Shown: positions 23,073 through 24,581 of the stretch, piece after piece
Layout: every line of letters starts with the position of its first letter
Position numbering within the stretch: the stretch's first letter is position 1
The notes under the pieces: model-generated
What the model was told of the DNA's origin: nothing
The model's input: the letters and a program-made list of their open reading frames with translations, nothing else
Database searches by the model: none
Position numbers and translations under genes: made by a program
Assembly (NCBI GenBank): GCA_002382445.1
Contig: DGAQ01000052.1
Span: 39,202 to 63,782 of the forward strand
Length of the DNA stretch: 24,581 nucleotides
Source: Porticoccaceae bacterium UBA4026
Lineage (GTDB): Bacteria > Pseudomonadota > Gammaproteobacteria > Pseudomonadales > Porticoccaceae
Direction: 5' to 3'

Positions 23073-23242
23073 TGCCATTTGGAGCTGTAATCCTCGCTAC
23101 CTTGGCCAGCGCTTACGTCTGTTACACCATAGCTAGAGAGCGCCGTGCGGATGCTCGCTTTTGGGTTTGGATGGGAATTCTATTTGGACCTTTGGCGATT
23201 CCATTTGTCTTTTTTTCAAAACCACAAAAGAGCAAACAATAG
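23072..23242 (+). CDS. Small membrane protein, 56 residues
   Basis: ATG at 23072 overlaps the preceding TGA (ATGA-type coupling). The protein has two transmembrane segments (about 3-20 and 31-48) joined by a charged loop ARERRADARF, and a basic tail SKPQKSKQ that should face the cytoplasm. The WVWMGILFGPLAIPFVFF segment, with a Gly-Pro pair in mid-helix, is a pattern seen in tiny conserved inner-membrane proteins of unknown function. Overlap of stops and starts and the membrane pattern make it more credible than a chance ORF. Confidence 0.6.
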   Translation: MPFGAVILATLASAYVCYTIARERRADARFWVWMGILFGPLAIPFVFFSKPQKSKQ

Positions 23243-23360
23243 GGTCACAAGCAAGGTCAAAATAATAGTAGTCAAAAGGCAAGATAAAGAAGTAGTCCAC
23301 ATAAAAAAGCCCAGTAGATTCCGCATCCCCTAGGCGATTAAAGAAGCTCTAATATCCTGC
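23243..23360. other. Convergent spacer without recognisable features
   Basis: The 118 bases between the last small ORF and the Pit gene are A-rich on plus. I see no hairpin with T-tract and no further ORF with a binding site. Confidence 0.5.
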
Positions 23361-24581
23361 TTATACTGAGCCAAACACAGCTTTAAAGAAGAAGAAAAAT
23401 ATAATCGCGAGTCCGGCTCCAGCGGGTAAGGTCACCACCCAAGATAAGAAAATTGACCCAATCATACGCAGGTTCAGGGCGCCGATACCACGCGCGAGAC
23501 CGACGCCGAGAACGGCACCCACTAGGGTATGAGTGGTAGAAATGGGCAATCCAGTTCCCGAAGCAAAAACGACAGTGGCTGCAGCGCCTAACTCAGCAGA
23601 AAATCCTCGGCTAGGGGTTAGTTCGGTAATTTTACGTCCGATGGTGCCCATTACTTTGTAGCCATAGGTCGCTAGACCGAACACGATACCGGCACCGCCG
23701 AGCAAAAGAATCCAGCTTGGCATTGCGCTTTTGGCGGCTATGTCACCACCAGAGCTAACAACACTGACTACAGCTGCAAGAGGACCAACCGCATTGGCAA
23801 CGTCATTTGAACCGTGAGCAAAGGCCATACTACAGGCAGTAAAGATCATCAGAACGGCAAATACTCTTTCGACATTTGCAAATCGGTTGCCAGCTTCAAG
23901 AGCTTCGTCTCGCTTGACCTTTGAGAGCAGAAAAGAACCCAGAATGGCCACAAAAATACCAAACATAATTGCCCAAACGATAGATTCTCCAAAGCTCATG
24001 CTGATGCCGATGTCTTTAAATACGTGTTTTAAACCTTTGAGTATTGTCACCATTGCCATTAAAAAGCCGACTAGAAACATATACATGGGGGCGTATTTCT
24101 TAGCCTTATCGAAAGGATCGTCTTGAATTAATATAAGATGTTGTACACTGCGAAAAATAGCAAACGCCATAGTCCCGGCAATAACTGGAGAGACCACCCA
24201 GCTAGCGACGATAGTGGAGACCTTACTCCAATTGACCGCGTCAGTTGAGACCCCTACCGCAGCAAATCCAACGATGGCGCCAACAATAGAATGGGTCGTT
24301 GATACCGGCCAGCCCATAAAGCTTGCAACCATTAACCAGGTGCCGGCCGCAAGGAGCGCTGAGAGCATCCCGAAGACGAGCAGATCAGGCGAGTCAGTGA
24401 AGACTTCGGCATCAACGATACCTTTACGAATGGTCGAAGTGACTTCGCCTCCAGCCAGATAGGCGCCGGCAAATTCAAACACCATAGCAATCAAAATAGC
24501 CTGCTTGATCGTTAGCGCTTTTGAACCAACTGAGGTGCCCATAGCGTTGGCAACATCGTTAGCGCCCACGCCCCAAGCCAT
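23361..24581 (-). CDS. pit: Inorganic phosphate transporter, PiT family (5' end outside window)
   Basis: 406 residues are visible and the true N-terminus lies beyond the right edge: the first visible codons, MAWGVGANDVANAMGTSVGS, are the conserved first signature, normally preceded by about 20-25 residues. The second signature is SNDVANAVGPLAAV in the C-terminal half; both repeats are typical of PiT symporters for phosphate (with cation or protons). About ten hydrophobic segments are visible, with a cytosolic loop in the middle (KRDEALEAGNRFANVERV). A PhoU-like DUF47 gene often accompanies such transporters and might lie to the right. Confidence 0.93.
   Translation of the reverse strand: MAWGVGANDVANAMGTSVGSKALTIKQAILIAMVFEFAGAYLAGGEVTSTIRKGIVDAEVFTDSPDLLVFGMLSALLAAGTWLMVASFMGWPVSTTHSIVGAIVGFAAVGVSTDAVNWSKVSTIVASWVVSPVIAGTMAFAIFRSVQHLILIQDDPFDKAKKYAPMYMFLVGFLMAMVTILKGLKHVFKDIGISMSFGESIVWAIMFGIFVAILGSFLLSKVKRDEALEAGNRFANVERVFAVLMIFTACSMAFAHGSNDVANAVGPLAAVVSVVSSGGDIAAKSAMPSWILLLGGAGIVFGLATYGYKVMGTIGRKITELTPSRGFSAELGAAATVVFASGTGLPISTTHTLVGAVLGVGLARGIGALNLRMIGSIFLSWVVTLPAGAGLAIIFFFFFKAVFGSV

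Noticed and set aside
23145..23333. ORF of 62 codons starting at 23145
   Set aside because: It overlaps the 56-residue membrane protein in another frame, and that one has start-stop coupling and a better membrane pattern.
1..24581. CRISPR arrays, tRNA or rRNA genes, insertion sequences, integrase sites
   Set aside because: I looked for regularly spaced repeats, tRNA cloverleaf-like segments and transposase-like ORFs and saw none.

Overview
The window reads as chromosomal DNA of a marine-type gammaproteobacterium. I infer this from the gene orders, which match Pseudomonas and relatives: an sRNA / engB / cytochrome c4 / dsbA block, a metK / ArsR-methyltransferase / tkt / epd / pgk / fba block, and a FabY-type ketosynthase. 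The moderate GC content would fit a Cellvibrionales/SAR92-like lineage, but species cannot be fixed from sequence alone.

Layout. (1) 1-209: apparently noncoding, but it holds a likely sigma-E-type promoter, a compact sRNA gene with a strong terminator, and at the window edge the right half of a second identical terminator. The position beside engB is that of Spot 42 (enterics) and ErsA (Pseudomonas). (2) 210-2385: engB on minus, then cytochrome c4 and a DsbA-like oxidoreductase on plus, closed by a clear terminator. (3) 2399-4874: a two-gene serine module, serC of the Methanosarcina/alphaproteobacterial type and a short serA. (4) 4879-7886: a GlxA-type AraC regulator divergent from fabY, with paired 8-bp direct repeats between them. 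(5) 7843-13972 on minus: a methyl-cycle operon running ArsR-methyltransferase regulator, metK, ahcY, metF, rsmE and a secreted trypsin-like protease. (6) 14151-19499 on plus: tkt, epd, pgk and fba, central carbon and pyridoxal-precursor metabolism. (7) 19591-23242: accessory stretch with a PAS-GGDEF diguanylate cyclase, a sterol-desaturase-like gene broken by two in-frame stops, a PqqB-like metallo-beta-lactamase-fold protein, and a chain of four very small, mostly overlapping genes. (8) 23361-24581 on minus: a Pit phosphate transporter cut by the window end.

How parts fit. metK makes SAM, ahcY recycles S-adenosylhomocysteine, metF supplies methyl-THF, and the first gene of the operon encodes a probable sensor-regulator of that cycle with a palindromic operator candidate over its own promoter. 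RsmE is a SAM consumer carried in the same transcript. Tkt and Epd link sugar phosphates to erythrose-4-phosphate and pyridoxal phosphate, the cofactor of SerC.

Most worth a second look: the possible tandem sRNA locus at the left edge, the six-codon leader ORF with the best Shine-Dalgarno in front of cytochrome c4, the regulator operator/leaderless start at 13972-14020, the in-frame-stop desaturase, and the coupled microprotein chain at 22545-23242.
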